Positions 12,418 to 27,400 of a stretch of 64,000 bases of DNA are shown here, piece after piece. The notes below the pieces were generated by a model, which saw only the letters and a program-made list of their open reading frames with translations, was not told the DNA's origin and made no database searches. The stretch is from Mytilisepta virgata (taxonomy: Eukaryota > Mollusca > Bivalvia > Mytilida > Mytilidae): assembly GCA_028015205.1 (NCBI GenBank), contig CM051512.1, forward strand, positions 17,391,139 through 17,455,138, given 5' to 3'. The translations under genes were made by a program, and so were the position numbers. The stretch's first letter is position 1; every line of letters starts with the position of its first letter.

Positions 12418-15400
12418 GTAATTATGTTACGTATCACTCCAACCGGGTACATTGTTCTTATCATTATTTTTGTGCGGCGTCTTTGTCCTTAATCCTATAT
12501 GATGTGTTCGTAGCTGAGGTGGAAATACCAGTTTTGTTTTCAAACACATTAAAAGAAACGTTTAAAGAATGCGTGTTAATGTACATAAAAACAAACCATT
12601 CTTTACTTGGTACAGAACAAATGCACAATACTTCTATTGCCTTTCTCCAACGTGCTAGGGGTGTTGCTCTCACCTTACATTGGACAGTCATTTCCCCATC
12701 CGACGGACTAACATCTTTTACCACGAAAGTAATGGCATCTTTCGCCTGTAAATGTTTCACTCATAGAGGTTTGATTTGAAAATTTTACCCATTTCTATCG
12801 TAAACGAGTTTTTAAAGTATTAACAAACAGAAATGAAATGCTCATCATTAATCAATTTGGGTTGTATAACCCCAAAACTGAATGCTGGGGGAACTGGTGA
12901 ACTGTCGAACATTTAGTATCATTTGTTATAAAACGTAATATAGACACTGGACAGCAAACCTATGTTACAATCACATGAAAAGGGAAATATGTTTTCAAAA
13001 CAAAATATGGGTGTCTGTCCTTTGTCTTAAAGACAACCTAAAAAAACGAAAATATCAGATTTTGCTAGAACTGTCTTCAAAATCTATGTTGGGATACATT
13101 GTATAAACATATTGTGCGTTTGTCAGTTACTTATTTGGTAGCTATCACAAAATGTATATGCAGCTTTACCTAGCTGCGTTCTGATAGATTTTCGAACTTC
13201 GTGAAAATGACCTCAGAAGTGAACAAGTATCAGGGCCTTTACCTCTTTTTCAGGTAATGAGCATTTTTTCGTAATAATAGGGAATATGATTTTATATTGA
13301 GACTTTCAGACATATAATGACAAATAGATCTGTGAATAGCATTGTCTTATGAGGAACGTAAATTTTTTTATACAATATTGAAAACCAAAACAATGACCCA
13401 AAAGGTTGAAAACGTCTTTATATATACATTGCAGGATCAACAAATGGTCACGATAATTGTTTAACATGGACAATTGATAAAACTGAAATCAGCCTTATAT
13501 GTAGAGTGAGTAGTTTTTTACGGCCTATATCGTTTATTGATCCTTTTGGGAAAGAGCAGGGGAAATGCACTTTCAATAACTTTAGGTTGTACTGTCTAAG
13601 TCGTAATTATAATGGATCTTTTGGAGCTGATAAACAGGAAAACATAGTTGTGTTTGTGATTAAAGGCTTTAACAATCTCACCATGAATGGAAAGTGGACA
13701 TGTACCGAAGGAATAAACAGATTTACAACTGAAGTATCTACAAAAGGAGGTGAATTATTATATTTAAAAAATGTCGTTTTTTATGTCTAGATATAAAACA
13801 AGCATACATTTAAAATTACTTATACAATTAGTACTGTTTATAAAGGTAACCCCTCATACAAACCATGCAATAAAGATCCTTAAATTGAAGTTTAATTTGC
13901 ATAAGGTGTCAACAAACAAACTGGGACGGATAGTCAGAGATTCCTTTGACAAAGGTCTTTTGTCGTATTGGCTTAAGGCTGCAGCGTCAGAGCAAGTACA
14001 TGTAATATATATATGAAACCGTGGCCAAATCTGTTTACAAAAGAATTCGTCAGCCTTAATACTTACTTGTATAAGCCTGCTAACCTCTTGGGGCATATGC
14101 CACCAACAAGTCGTCATCAGTTGTCCCTCTCCTTGACTGTTCTTTCTAATTATCGCCAGTTCTTCTCCATTTTTTTTCACGTCTGCCTCCATATCTCTTC
14201 TTCTGGTGTTAGGGGTTCGGCCTCTTTTCCTTTTTCCTTGAGGATTCAAAGTCGAAGCCTGCTTTGTGAGCTTTGTTGGTGGTTTTCGTAAGGTATGGCC
14301 TATTTACCTTAACGTCTTTGCATTACTTCTTGTTCAGCCTGTTGTTGATTTGTTCTTTGTCATAGCTATGTGTTGGTGATGATAATTGGACAGTGGACCT
14401 GAAGAATTCGCCTCAAACAGAAGTTTAAGAAAGGTCAGTATATTTTTCACTGTTGCGACTGCCATCCTCCAGACCTTTGCACCACATAGAAGGACTGCCT
14501 TGACTTTGGTGTTTAAATATTTGTACCTTTGTTTGCATTCCCATATATTTGGTGTTCCAAATGTTTTTTAGCTGTATGAAGGCTCTGGCTTTTACTATTC
14601 CGGCCTTAATATTTGCATCTGTCCCTCATTTTTGATCCACAATACTTTCCAAATATGTGAACGTTTCTACATCCTCCAGGGGTTTTCCTCGAATTAGAAT
14701 AGATTGTATATGGTGGGTGTTTTTTTCGAGAACTTTGGTCTTTTTTCGGTTGATGTTCATAAATCATCACCAACTGATGGTCTTCGCTTGCATTTGGCGG
14801 TGTGTGAAAGGAGTGCCAGATGATTGCAAAGTCTAGATCTTCAAGCTGTGTCCAGGATGTCCACTGGATGTCATTTTGTGATTTGTTTGTGGCTGTTTTC
14901 ATTATCCAGTCTATTGCCAGGAGCTCCTTATAATGTTGACTATCTTATTTGGTATACCAGATTGTCTGGGTCGTTTCCAGGTGGTCTATCTTTCCACACT
15001 ATCAAAAGCGTTCTCTTAATCGATAGAATTGATATGAAGGGAAGAGTCCCATTCTATAGATCATTCTCAGATAATTCGCAGTGTCGAATTCTGGTCCGTG
15101 CAGGATCTTCCTTTGTGGAACCCAGCTTGCTGTTATCTAAGCTTGGGGTCTACATCTCTCTTCATCCTCTTCAGCAAAATGGTACTGAAAACCTCCCAAG
15201 GTAATGATATAAGCATGATCACTCTGTAGTTATGACAATTACTAAGATCTCGTATATTTGGCAGTTTGATGAGGTATTCTTCTTTTTAGTCAACATGTAT
15301 ATATTCCTAATTCCATATTTTCTGAAATAGTGGGTACAGCATATCTACAGTTGTTTCCATGTCTGCTCTCAATGCCTCTGTTGGAATGTTGTCAGATCCT

Positions 15401-18400
15401 GCAGCTTTGCCATTTTTCAGCTGTTTTATTGCTTGTCTGATATCTTCTCTACTTGGTTTACTACAGTCTATTTCATTCTCCGCTTGTTGGATAATAGGTG
15501 GATAACTGGCGTTGCTTGGTTGAGAAGCTCTTTGAAATGTTCCACCCATCTCTAGGATTGATTTTCTTCCCTTGCAATCTGGTTGTCAGTCTTGTCTTTA
15601 ACTGGGCGTTCTTGAAGGTCGTATTCTCAAGAAAGTATCTTGCTGGTTTCATGCAAGGTTTTCATGTTACCTTCTTGAATTGCTCTTTCTGCCTCTTCTG
15701 GCTGTTCTGCCAGATTGTCAACAGATTTTCTTCTACCATCTTTGATGCTTTTGTTCGTGATATTATTGGCTTTGCTGTACTATTGATGTGTTTTAGTCTT
15801 CTCTGATCTTGTCCTTCTACTGTTAATACGTCTCTTTCACTCCCTCCCAGATGCAATCGATATCCTGCTGATCTTCTACGTGTTCATGTAATATCTGGAA
15901 TCTGCTCTTTATTTCCAATTTGGATTCCTGTAGTATGTTAGAATCTCTTAGGCTTCTTGTGTTATATAAGGTCCCTCTCTTTAATTTGGAGCCATGTTCT
16001 TCTTAGGTTTGAGCTTGAACTTGGCTACAATAGGTGGTGATCGGAAGCCACGTCTGCTTTTAACTCTAACATCAAGAAATGATCTTCTAAATTACTGCCA
16101 ATGCAAATGTGATCTATATGGTTTTCTGTTGTGTGGTCAGGTGATACCCAAGCAGTTACGAGGGAATATTTTACCTCCAACCACAAGCCTGTTTATTGCA
16201 CCCAAATCAGCTAATCTTTCCCCATTTTCATTTATGTCACCAAAACCATGCTGTCGCATTATCTCTTCGTACCTTTTGTTATCATTTCCGACCTTTGCAT
16301 TCAAGTCTCCCATCAGAATGTTTACATTTCTTCCTGAATTTCTGGAACTGTAGCCTATCAAATAATGAAATCTTTTCTTCGCCTTCTCTATCATTTGTTG
16401 GGGCATAGCATTGGATGGTATTTAAGTTGCCCCTTTTCTCCTTTATTCTGAAGATTGGTTTGACAGTCCTTGGACCATGAGCTTTCCATCCAATCAAAGC
16501 TTTCTGTGCTATCTTAGCATAAAGGCTACTCTTTGTGTGTGTGTGTTCTGTTGTCCTGTTCGTGGCTTAATTATAGCAACATATCTCCAGTGCCTAATTT
16601 TTTCTGTCCTGATTGTGTCCATCTCGTTTCACTTCGACCAATCTGGGGTAAGTTGTTAGCACGTATCTCTGTTGCTACCTGGGACACCTCCAGTCTTTAT
16701 AACTCTTAACATCAATGTTTCTACCAAGAAAACCAAATTTTCCGTAACCATTTACCTCTTCCAAGAAGTTTATACATTACATAATACCCGCTTATCATTG
16801 TATGGTTAAATGGTAACAATTGATTGGTAAAGATGTATTTATTCAATAAATGCACAATTATACCCGTAAGGGTTGATGGCATAGATGTCAATAAATCATA
16901 AACTAAACAAACAAGCAATAAATCAAGAATATTAATTGATGTACTATAAACTATGCAGTAGCTGGATCCACTCGCCTCAGTATTAAAGACTTTCTAATGA
17001 ATGGAGCTGTAAATTGCATAATTTGATATGAAGAAAGAAGTGTTTTTTTTTGGTTCTTATCAAAGTTTTTAAATTCTGGACATATTTTATCAATTTCTGT
17101 TTCTAAATTTTGCCGAAGAGATTTATATTTAGGACAAGTTAGGAAAAAATGATTATTATCTTCTAATTCTAAATTACATTGTTTGCATATACCGTTTTCC
17201 TGTTTTAATCTTGCATATCTTCCACTTTCAATTTTTGGGAAGTGGTCACTAATTATCATTTTGCACATTACGCTCCTGGTCTCAAAATTACTCTCCAGAA
17301 TAAATTTGTCTACAACATAATCGGTCCTAATTTGACCATATATAAATATTTTACTGTTTTCTGGGAGCGATTTTAATTTTTTAACGATGAATTTGCATAA
17401 TTATTTTTTAGCATTTGTTTTGTATTTTTACCTTATTTGCAATATAATCCACTTCAATAACATCATTTACATCTAAATTATTTAATTCGCATATATTACT
17501 AACATATAAAAACCAACAAAATGTACCAATTGAATTCAGATTTTTAGAACCTGTAAAATATCAATATAATATAAATATCAATGGACCTGTTCCATTGATA
17601 TTATCCCTTCTTCATACCGAATTTGACATGGGCAGCATGGCGGATGTCCTGCAGGAAGCAGAGACTGCTTACTCTTCCGGAGCACCTGAGTCTACCCCCG
17701 TTTTTTTGCTGGGGTCCATGTTGTTCATATGTTTTTAGTTTTAAATTGTAGTGTATGTATTGTTTTGGTCTTGTCTTCGTTGTTCTCCGGAGTTTGTCAG
17801 TTTTACGATTTTTCTCTCCTTCGAATATCCCTTTGGTATTTCTTGACTTTACTTAGACGGGGGAAAGGCGTCTATGATAATGGATTATTATCAATACTGG
17901 ATATTCTCGATAAATACTTCAATGATTGAAGTTTTATATAAATATATATATGAGCTTGTTCTACTCTATCAGCTATATTTACAGATTGCTTGTGTAACCG
18001 GTCGGTAATTAAAATATCCAAAACCAGTTTAAGGGTTCTATACTCGTTTATTCTCACAATACAAATATCCCCTACAACATATAATAAAGACAGTATTAAT
18101 TACAATTGACAAAGACAATACACATTAAACATATAAAGGACAAAGGGGAATAACTCAAATCTGTGAATTATTCCTTACCAGTATAAAAATAAAGTTATAT
18201 TTAATAATACCTAATTTCAGTCTGAATGAAATATACCAAAATTACTTGTATTATATGTGTAATATATACATCTTATTGCACCTCATATTTTATAATTAGT
18301 TGCCTAATAATAATAATATATAATCTGTGTTTAATTACACCTTGTAAAAACTACTGTGTACTATTAGGGACAAGATCAAAAGTTCAATGTAGGATAAAAA

Positions 18401-21400
18401 AATTATTTCACATAGTTTTTTCACTGACCCCCCCCCCCCCCACCCCCCTCTTAACTTAATTTGGGAAAAATTGATTGACCAATATGGCCATATCCGTAAA
18501 TCGATATCGGATAACAAAACTTGCAGCGATTTTTACCCCCCCCCCCCCACCCCCAAACTATTTGAATTAAGTTTTTTATCCGACATTGAACTTTTGATCT
18601 TGTCCCTTACTATATATATGTTGTATATTTCAAGAATAATTAACACACGGAAATTACATAAAGTAAAACACAGCTATCACAAGATATTTACATTTACACA
18701 CATAAAACACAGAACACTGCTTACAATGTATATGGTACAAAGGTCAAGTGGACGATATAAATCCTTTCCACTACAGCATAGCCTACATATGGTCTACCAT
18801 AACAACTATCTTAGACCTGAATAAAACAAATATTAACATTCAGAAGTCCATTGGACTATTTACATACATTCATAATATAAATATTTACTTGAAATATTAC
18901 TAAAACAATTTAGCACATCTTCATATTGAATATCAAGTATTGGTTAAAAATCTAGATCGTATGTAATGAAAATTATAGAACTACTTTATTTATGCTGAAG
19001 TTTATGTAACAATAATTTTTTAATAAGAAGAACATCTCAACACTTTCTTTCTTTCATTCAAACTACACATACACATTTCATTCATTCAGAGAGTTAAAAT
19101 AACAAGCATGTTAGTTTTGTTAGGAATGTATGATAACTGACTTAATTTGGAAGCAAATACGTATCCAAAACTATTTATAACATATATATCAAAATGGCTA
19201 TGGCTTGTATTAATTTATCTCTACAAAGACATTATAGAATATTTATTGTATAGACAACAGAACCAATACTGTGACCAATAAAAGGGTCACATGAACCAAT
19301 AGAAAGCCATAGATGTTCCCCCCTAAAAGAAAAAGGTTCAATACAGGGAAAGGTAGTGAAATTGGGAAAAACCTGGAAGGAAACAATATCCTATATGATA
19401 CGAGGCTCAGTAGTGAACTATTTTACTTAAAATACTAATAAACTTTAAAAACAAATACTTATTCATTTATTAAAAATACAGAATTATAAGCTATCAATAT
19501 ACAGTCATATATTTGATTATAAATCAAATATATCTGTCTGCCACACTTGCTTAATCCTAATACATATTTTTGGTTTTTCCACAAAGCTTTGTTCTATGGA
19601 AGATAATAAATCAAAATTGTTTAAATTATTATTTTTTGCCCAAGCGGACGCTTTTATGTTCGCGGCAACGAAAAAACACTAAACACCGTGTTGTGTTGTT
19701 CATTAATCAGGTGATCATAATTGTTTTTATTACTGCAATGTCCAATTTGTATTCTTTTCAATGAATTTCCTTTAAGGGTGCCAACATTGTCCCCCGTGAT
19801 TTGTTGTGTTGAAATATCGGATTATTCTTATATGTTAAATATATTAAAAATTGATTGAAGATTGTGTTTTTATATCTGATTGAAAAACATTATTATTATT
19901 CCTTTTATGTCTTCCTCAATATACTCTTATTATAAAAGTATAATCTGCCTGTCTGGAAATAATTTATACGCTTTGCGTACTTCATTACATAATTTCACAT
20001 CCGGTTAACCCTAAGAGACACGACCATTGTTCATCTACCTCAACAATAAACGGAAAAAGGACATTGACCCGAAAAGTTTACAACTATTTCAGGGAAACGA
20101 AGGATTTTTCAAATAGCGAAAATGTAACACAGCGAAAATTTAACTTGTGATTTTCATAAAAGAACCGCGACAAAAAAATCCTGCGCGAAATATTCCCGAT
20201 ATTCGGTATCATGTATTTGTTGCATTACTTAAGGTATTAGTATAATGAAGATATAATTATTAAAAATGACACCCAATTTTTCCTATTCGTAACAGGTATA
20301 CTAGAATTAACGGATGTTCATATCGATGGTTATATCCAAAGAGGAAACAAAGTGAGGCTGAAATGTTTTTCTTGTAGAAAACTGAAATGGAAAACTGCAG
20401 AATTTCTGATCAATAATAGAACAGCAGACAGTATGCGATACATTCCAGAGTCAATGCAATGTTTCCATTCTGAAGGCATATGTCATACGAATACTTGTTC
20501 TTGCTCAACATCTGGTAATACGTTTACCCGAATATTTCCTGTTAACATTGGACATACTTATAATATAAACTTTTCTTGTGAAATGAAATTTATCGATGAA
20601 ATTGTTTCACAAAGGTTTCTGAAGATTGCAACCGTAACTTTCAATGGCACAGGTAAATTTATAACATTGTTTCTTTTTATATTTTGATATGTGGTCTTGG
20701 CTTGTGTGCTTAAAGTCCTGACTACTGTAGTCATACTCTTTAACATTTAATCTAACAGTTAACAGTTTCGCTTGCATTTTGTATACAATTTTAATTAGAT
20801 ATTCGTATATAAATATTAGAGTTTTAGGCTGAAAATGTTGAAAGCAATATTAGAGAAAAACTATATGAATCATAAAACAACTAAAGTCGCCTTAGTCTAA
20901 GGACAGATATAGATACAATGTATGAGGAAATAATTCTGTATTTTCCATAAAAGAAATGAATTGAATCTTTAAGCATAAATCGAAAAAATAATAATCAATC
21001 CACCTTGACTAGCATTGGAGTTTATATTATAACTGAAGAATTCAGACGAATATTGTACATATATGTCAGTATTAAGTCAAACAGAAATTCTAATTGAATG
21101 CCCGTTCACACAATAAATTAACATTGTGTTATTGAATTTACGCAATATACTTCCAATGTGTTTTACATTTGAGTATTAGGTGCACGTAAACATTTTAATG
21201 TTTATTTGTAGGGTAATCATAGGTTACATTTTTTATCCTCATTTATATTTTCTGTAAAAGATAGTTGGTTTCGATATAAATAGGAATCCGTTAGTGTTCC
21301 AATCATTTAAAAATTATCAGGGGTGCAGAAGTGTAAATTCTACAGACAATACGAAAATGAAATGCTAACGAGTACAATGTATTCGTAAATCCGAAAATAT

Positions 21401-24400
21401 CAATATTAATTAAACGTTATTATAAACTAATAAAATGTATTTACATAGATTTTATAAAAATACCTACGGTAACTGAAATAACAAAAGCTGCTGAAATAGA
21501 CAAGAACAGCGAGAGTAACAGGACTGAGACTGGTATGTATTATTACCATTTTTAGAATTCTTTACTTTTCAAAAATGTCTACCGTAGATATCCTTTTTAT
21601 AAGACAGAAGAGAATTAAAGTGTTGACTCGAACTTTATAGAATTAGTCAAAATAGTTCTTCTAACCGACAACACTGAAATCGTGAGTTCAATCCAACTCG
21701 TGATGAGGTGTTATCGACTCATGTCCTAACAGATAAAGGTTGCAACTTTTTCTGCCGGGTCTCTCCGGCTTCCTCCGTCGATAATTACTGGCTGCCACGA
21801 TATAACACAGTGCGCTAAAAGTAAACATAAATAAATAAATAATTCTACTTGTCATGTGATAAATTTATTATCACAAAATACACTCCTTATTGTTTTGTTG
21901 ATAGGCTTAATTACAACCTCTTCATCCGTTTTTTTTTGGTCTAAGTTGACATTCACCTAAGAGCGACTTGTATAGTTTGATAGAGCTTCAAGTAATATTA
22001 GCGTATTTTTTACTCAAATTTGAACCTTTTGTTTCTACCATTTCAATTTTAAGTCGTAAATTTGCTCAATAGTCAAAGAAGGGTTGTTGACAGTCTCCAA
22101 ACACGTTACCAACTATGGTCCGAGGTAAGAATTTCCGTATTATGATCCAACAACCTCCCTACGCCTCATGAAAGGATCTCCCTATCGGTCACCTACGGAC
22201 ACGCTAGGCAGTTTCGTGGGTTGAGCTCCCGTGATACATCACAGTTTTAAGAATTTAACTTGTTTAAAAGATTAGATGATGCGCCATGTCGTTTAACTAA
22301 AGAGGTTTAAACTTGTAATGTAATATTACGGGATTGGAAAAAGGGTACGGAAGGATCGTATGTACACAGGAAGATGAAATTTCAGAAGTGAATATTATCT
22401 GGATTCAAATATTGGTAAATTCGGGAAAAACCTGCACTTAAGCGAGAGGTAAAAAAATCCTGACTGCAAACAGTCAGATCAAACATTCTAGGATCTCCAA
22501 TCACTTTCTAGTACTTACTGAAAATTTGATTCAGTTGTATAATTCCTTTTTAAATTTAAATTAAACGGGCAATATAGTAGATGAATATTGCAAAAAATGA
22601 CATACACTTCTACAGCCAAATTTCGTTTTCGTATATCTACATTGTATAGTTTAAATTTGTTTTTTTTTATTTGCGTCTATTGTTACTACAGTTAATGAAA
22701 AATTCTTCTGTCAGAACAATTTTCTCTCGTTGAATTATATTAGCTTTGGGGTTATAATTATGAATCGATGTTATTTATGTGTTATCTTGTTTGTTTTTTT
22801 GTATTATATTGTGGAAACAATCACGTTGAGAGGTTTTATTAACACATGTAACACTGGAGTTGATATCCGAATTTAACGATATTTTGTAGGAACAACTGAA
22901 CCAACGAAAACAAAAGATCTTCAAACGAATCAGTCACAGTGTAAGAGTTATTTATTAGCAGATGCATTACTTTGAATTTAGATATGCCCCTAGCTATGTA
23001 AGAAACAAGAACTAGCAAAAGTAGGAAGATACTGTCATCAAATCATGAGCTACAGAAAATATCTCAAGTAATGTCGAGGACTGTGGTCCTGAATTATCTA
23101 TTTTCGAAGCAGAAAGAAAATCCACCAATAGTTTTGCCACACGATTACTGACTTGAAAAATACATTTAAATTTCTTTGACAAATTAATATGGTAAATTTA
23201 CAAAATATTTAACAGAAATAGTGTTCTCCTATATACATAAACAATAAAGTCTGACTGCCAATGTATGTCATCAAGAGACTTAGTGTATTTTGAGGAAGTA
23301 AAAAATTATTATACGTAAAATTATTTGAATTGGAGTTAAAATTTCAAAAATCATATGCAGCTATATCGGTCATAATTATGTTTGGTAACTCTGTTTAAAC
23401 TCTGTTTAGACTTATTAACTGGTTACCCAATATCGAGAATCTACTGGTCCCTGCCAGACATTCATCGTACTTCGATAACTCTGTATTGATTATAGCACGT
23501 TCTCCACGTCTTCACTTTAAAAAACTTTTTATTTGAAATATGTAGTAACATTTCACATGGATTATAATTTCAATATATAAAATTGTGACAATAATTAATA
23601 ATATGAAATTTATCACCAATTTATACAAACTAAAGGGTAATGGTGCAAGTTTTTTTTTATTTTTTAAGCCGCGAGAAAAGCGATTTTTTTTTTGGTAAAA
23701 TTTATTGGAGTTTTATCTGAAGAAATTTATTATGCGCAATTAACATGCTGTGTGTTTCAGGTAATTATAACTAATTAACGATTTGACATGTATATTGTAC
23801 CTTGACTGTCCGGATGTTTATTGTTCCAACCGTTAATAAGGGTACACAGGTACATTGTATGTATACAGGTAAACCGTTTGCTGGCCAAAAACAGCGTGAT
23901 TTCATTTTAATAAAGAGGTGTGTGTGTGTTTAAGGGGGGATCACAAAGAATGCAGTGATGAAATATAATTTCAAATGTCAGATAAGTAACATTTTAATTT
24001 ATTTTAAATTAATAATTTATCTTTTTGGTATTTATATATTTAACATTTGACATATTATATGAGTAATTCTATTTACTCGTATATATATTTACTTTGTTAT
24101 GGCAAGGTAGAAGCTGATTAGGATGGGCGCCATCTTGAATAATAATAGTAAAAAATAACACATTTCAAAATAGCTAATTTTCAAATCAATTTGGAAGGGA
24201 CATAATCAAAATTTAAACTATTGCAATTACGATATTTCGAAAAGTTATGAAGGTTTTACTCAAACATATGATATATGAAAACCAAAGGATATACTTTATT
24301 AGTAACATCAGAGACATAAAACAATATGTCTCTAGTAATATATCAGTATCTATAGTATGCATATCCCCCCTTTTTATTATAACTTCACCACACAATATAT

Positions 24401-27400
24401 TTGTTTCACTTCCGGTATCAGGTCGCCATATTACTAGAAAGTGTAAAAATTACCTATTTTTTTCATTTGAGAAGGGACGAAGGAAAATCGTAAATTAAAC
24501 TGACAAATATGGTCTAAAATGTTAGATATATATATCTTATCTTTAAAATTGTCCGCGCAAAATTTCCGTAGACACCGAGTTATTGACATAATTTGCCTGG
24601 TTTATAAGGGTTTGATCGTGAAATAGCTATTAATTACATTGGTTTTAATAAGCGTTCTGTACGAAATATATAGTCGTATTTTAATCGCTCAGGGACGAAA
24701 CTTCCTCTGAATTTAAACTGTTGATAGAAAAATATGTCAAACATGAATGTTTATACTACAAAATTGGTCGTGCAAAATAACTTGAAAATTAACCCATAGA
24801 GTATAATTTGAAAATTTATTGAACCCCATTGAAATTTCCCATTAGTAAGTCAAAACAATATGGTGGACCTATACGTCACGAAAGTCGCGTGATGACCGCG
24901 ATAGCTGGAGATGTCATAGCGAAATAAAAGATATTAAAATGTTGTGAACGTACGAATTATAGTTGTTTATCAACGTAAGTTTATAGAAACATATAACAAT
25001 TTTCAATTTTTATTTTTCAAATGTTTCAGGGACATGGGTTGTGGTAGCGATTGCTATGATACTTGTCTTTGCTGTATTCATTTGTGTAATTTGTCTATAC
25101 AAATTAAGAAAAGGTATGTAAGGCAGTTTTCTACAATTAAGTACCATTCCATATAAATTTCAAAATCCAGTGGCACATGATAGAAATGGATTTTCTTTTC
25201 ATGTGTGTTTTTGCATTTCTTTTTAATTTTGTGAATTTTCGTAGTTGTGACCTGTTTTCTGAGATATGTTTTATATAGAATGCACTATGAGCAGGGGAGA
25301 TAACTAGTGTTAGACCATTAGACCAATAATTTGTGTATAATCTTTGCAAACTATTTTAATTCCTGCTAGAAGGCTTTTGAAATTCACAACTATTTTATTA
25401 TTAATTTTTACTTAGCCTGACTTGTACTATTAAATGCAATTCAGTTCAGGCTAAACACTTTTCCCATTTTTGAGATAATTGTTACAAAGAAAGTACTATA
25501 GAACATTATTGCCAAAGGAGATAATTTATGGAAATTTACATAGAAAGCACTATAAATTAAACAGCTTGTAAAAATCTTCCTGATTATATTTGAAACCAAT
25601 GTTTGATATTTTTTGTTATCCTAATGTATGGACATTATAACAAGAAAACTAAATTGCAATTAAAAAACTTTGATGTGCCACCCAACGAAAACAAGAATAA
25701 TGTTACAAAATGCATGAGTTTTGTAGAGAAAGTAATTAAATAATACTATCAAATACGCTATACAAAGACATTTTATAAAGAGGACCTAAGAAGCAAACCA
25801 AAAACCGGAATTCATTACACACACTAACGCAGGATGACAAATCAACAACCACACTACATTAACACTGAAAACTAAAAAAAAAATGAATATCACGAACTCG
25901 GGTGCTCCGAAGCGGTAAGCAGCTAAGTTCAAAAGATCAATCCGATGGTAGTACGGTGGTAGTACGGTGGAAGTCATAAATCGTTGGAGGTACATGAAAT
26001 GTTACGACAGTGGGAACAGATTCAACATCATCTTAGATATTGAAATACTGTAACGGTCAATCAATTCGTGATGACGACAGTAAAATTTCCTAAGTGATGA
26101 CATCAACTTATCCCTGATAAAACCCTGGTTAAGAAGCTTCTGTGACAGCAGTCATCCTCTTTGTCGAAAGTCATGGTACCTCACGTATATCCTTGTAAGG
26201 TATTTCTACCTAGAATCCAAGTTGGGTGAATTAGGTGAAACGTTTGTCTTCAGCAGATAAGGCAGCTGATAATGTGTGATCATCTAAATACATCGATGTA
26301 TTGAAAAAGGAATTGGATAATTCTAGTATTTCCAAGCTCCTACTGAACACCACAATGTTCCTATTATTAGTGGTTACCTAAATCACATAACAAGTCATAC
26401 TAATTTCTACCTGTAGCAAATTTACCACTGCAAAATTTTCGGTCCCTTAAAAAGTTCTATAAATTGTATTAAATAACGTGTCATTAAATATTGTAACAAC
26501 ATTTATGAAAATACGGGCACACATTATTTTGGAATGTAAAATATGCACTAATTAACTGGTCTTTTGAATGTTCTGGTTTAAATAATATTTATTGTAACAG
26601 TTTTGAAGCATTTTTTAGTCTGTAAAATATCTATTAGCAATCATAGGTTTATTCTTAAATATTAGAATAACAGACGATACCATATCATCAGATCATTGTT
26701 AAATGTTCAAGCGATTATCTGCCTGATGGTTTGGAGTCAATAATAACATCTTTGTTTTCAAAAACTCAATGTGATGACGGAAGGATGCAGTCATTATTAG
26801 TTTATAAGGTCAATATTAATTTGTACTACCGGCCTAATATCCATCCACAGTAAAACATGTAAACGCCAGCATGGTAAGACTATATGTAAATTGTTTTGAG
26901 AGAAAAAGGTTAACTTAATATTACAAAAAACGTTAGAATTGATTTAATAAGCTAATTAATTTTAATTTCTTATCAAACATACAACTCAGAATATCTTTAT
27001 TATGTCGTCTATGGTTTGAAATAATACATTTAGGGTTGCATGGTAAGAGGAACTAAATATTCAGATTATTATGTAATCCTGTGAGAACATATTTTCTCTA
27101 GAATAACAATTAAAATTAAAAATAAGACTTTTTTACAGGACTCAAAAGTGAAAGGAATGTGAAAAAGGTTGAAAAGGACTCGGCGAAATCACAAGTGAAC
27201 GGTAAATAAATGATGTTTGGAAACCATTTTTTATTTTTCTTAAATGAAAAAATACGTGGTAAGCATGAGCAAGTTAAGATTATCGATAATAAGCGACAGT
27301 GTAAACAAGACCAAGTAACTTTTATCTTAAATTTACAAAAAATGAATAATTATAGTATTTAAAATTTTTTTTATAAAAAAAAATGTGCCTTTCCAGGAAA

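Noticed and set aside
12357..12779. 140-residue open frame reading through the exon-1 donor
   Set aside because: Residues after the signal peptide show no domain, while the GTAATT donor joins in phase with the Ig exons; the overlap is with an antisense Ig-like frame.
18335..18824. ORFs on both strands across the 18.4-kb MITE
   Set aside because: Produced by inverted repeats and poly-C (Pro or Gly runs); no gene features.
24944..25156. 70-residue Cys-rich plus ORF over the membrane exon
   Set aside because: Another frame of the same exon encodes the transmembrane helix in phase with flanking exons.
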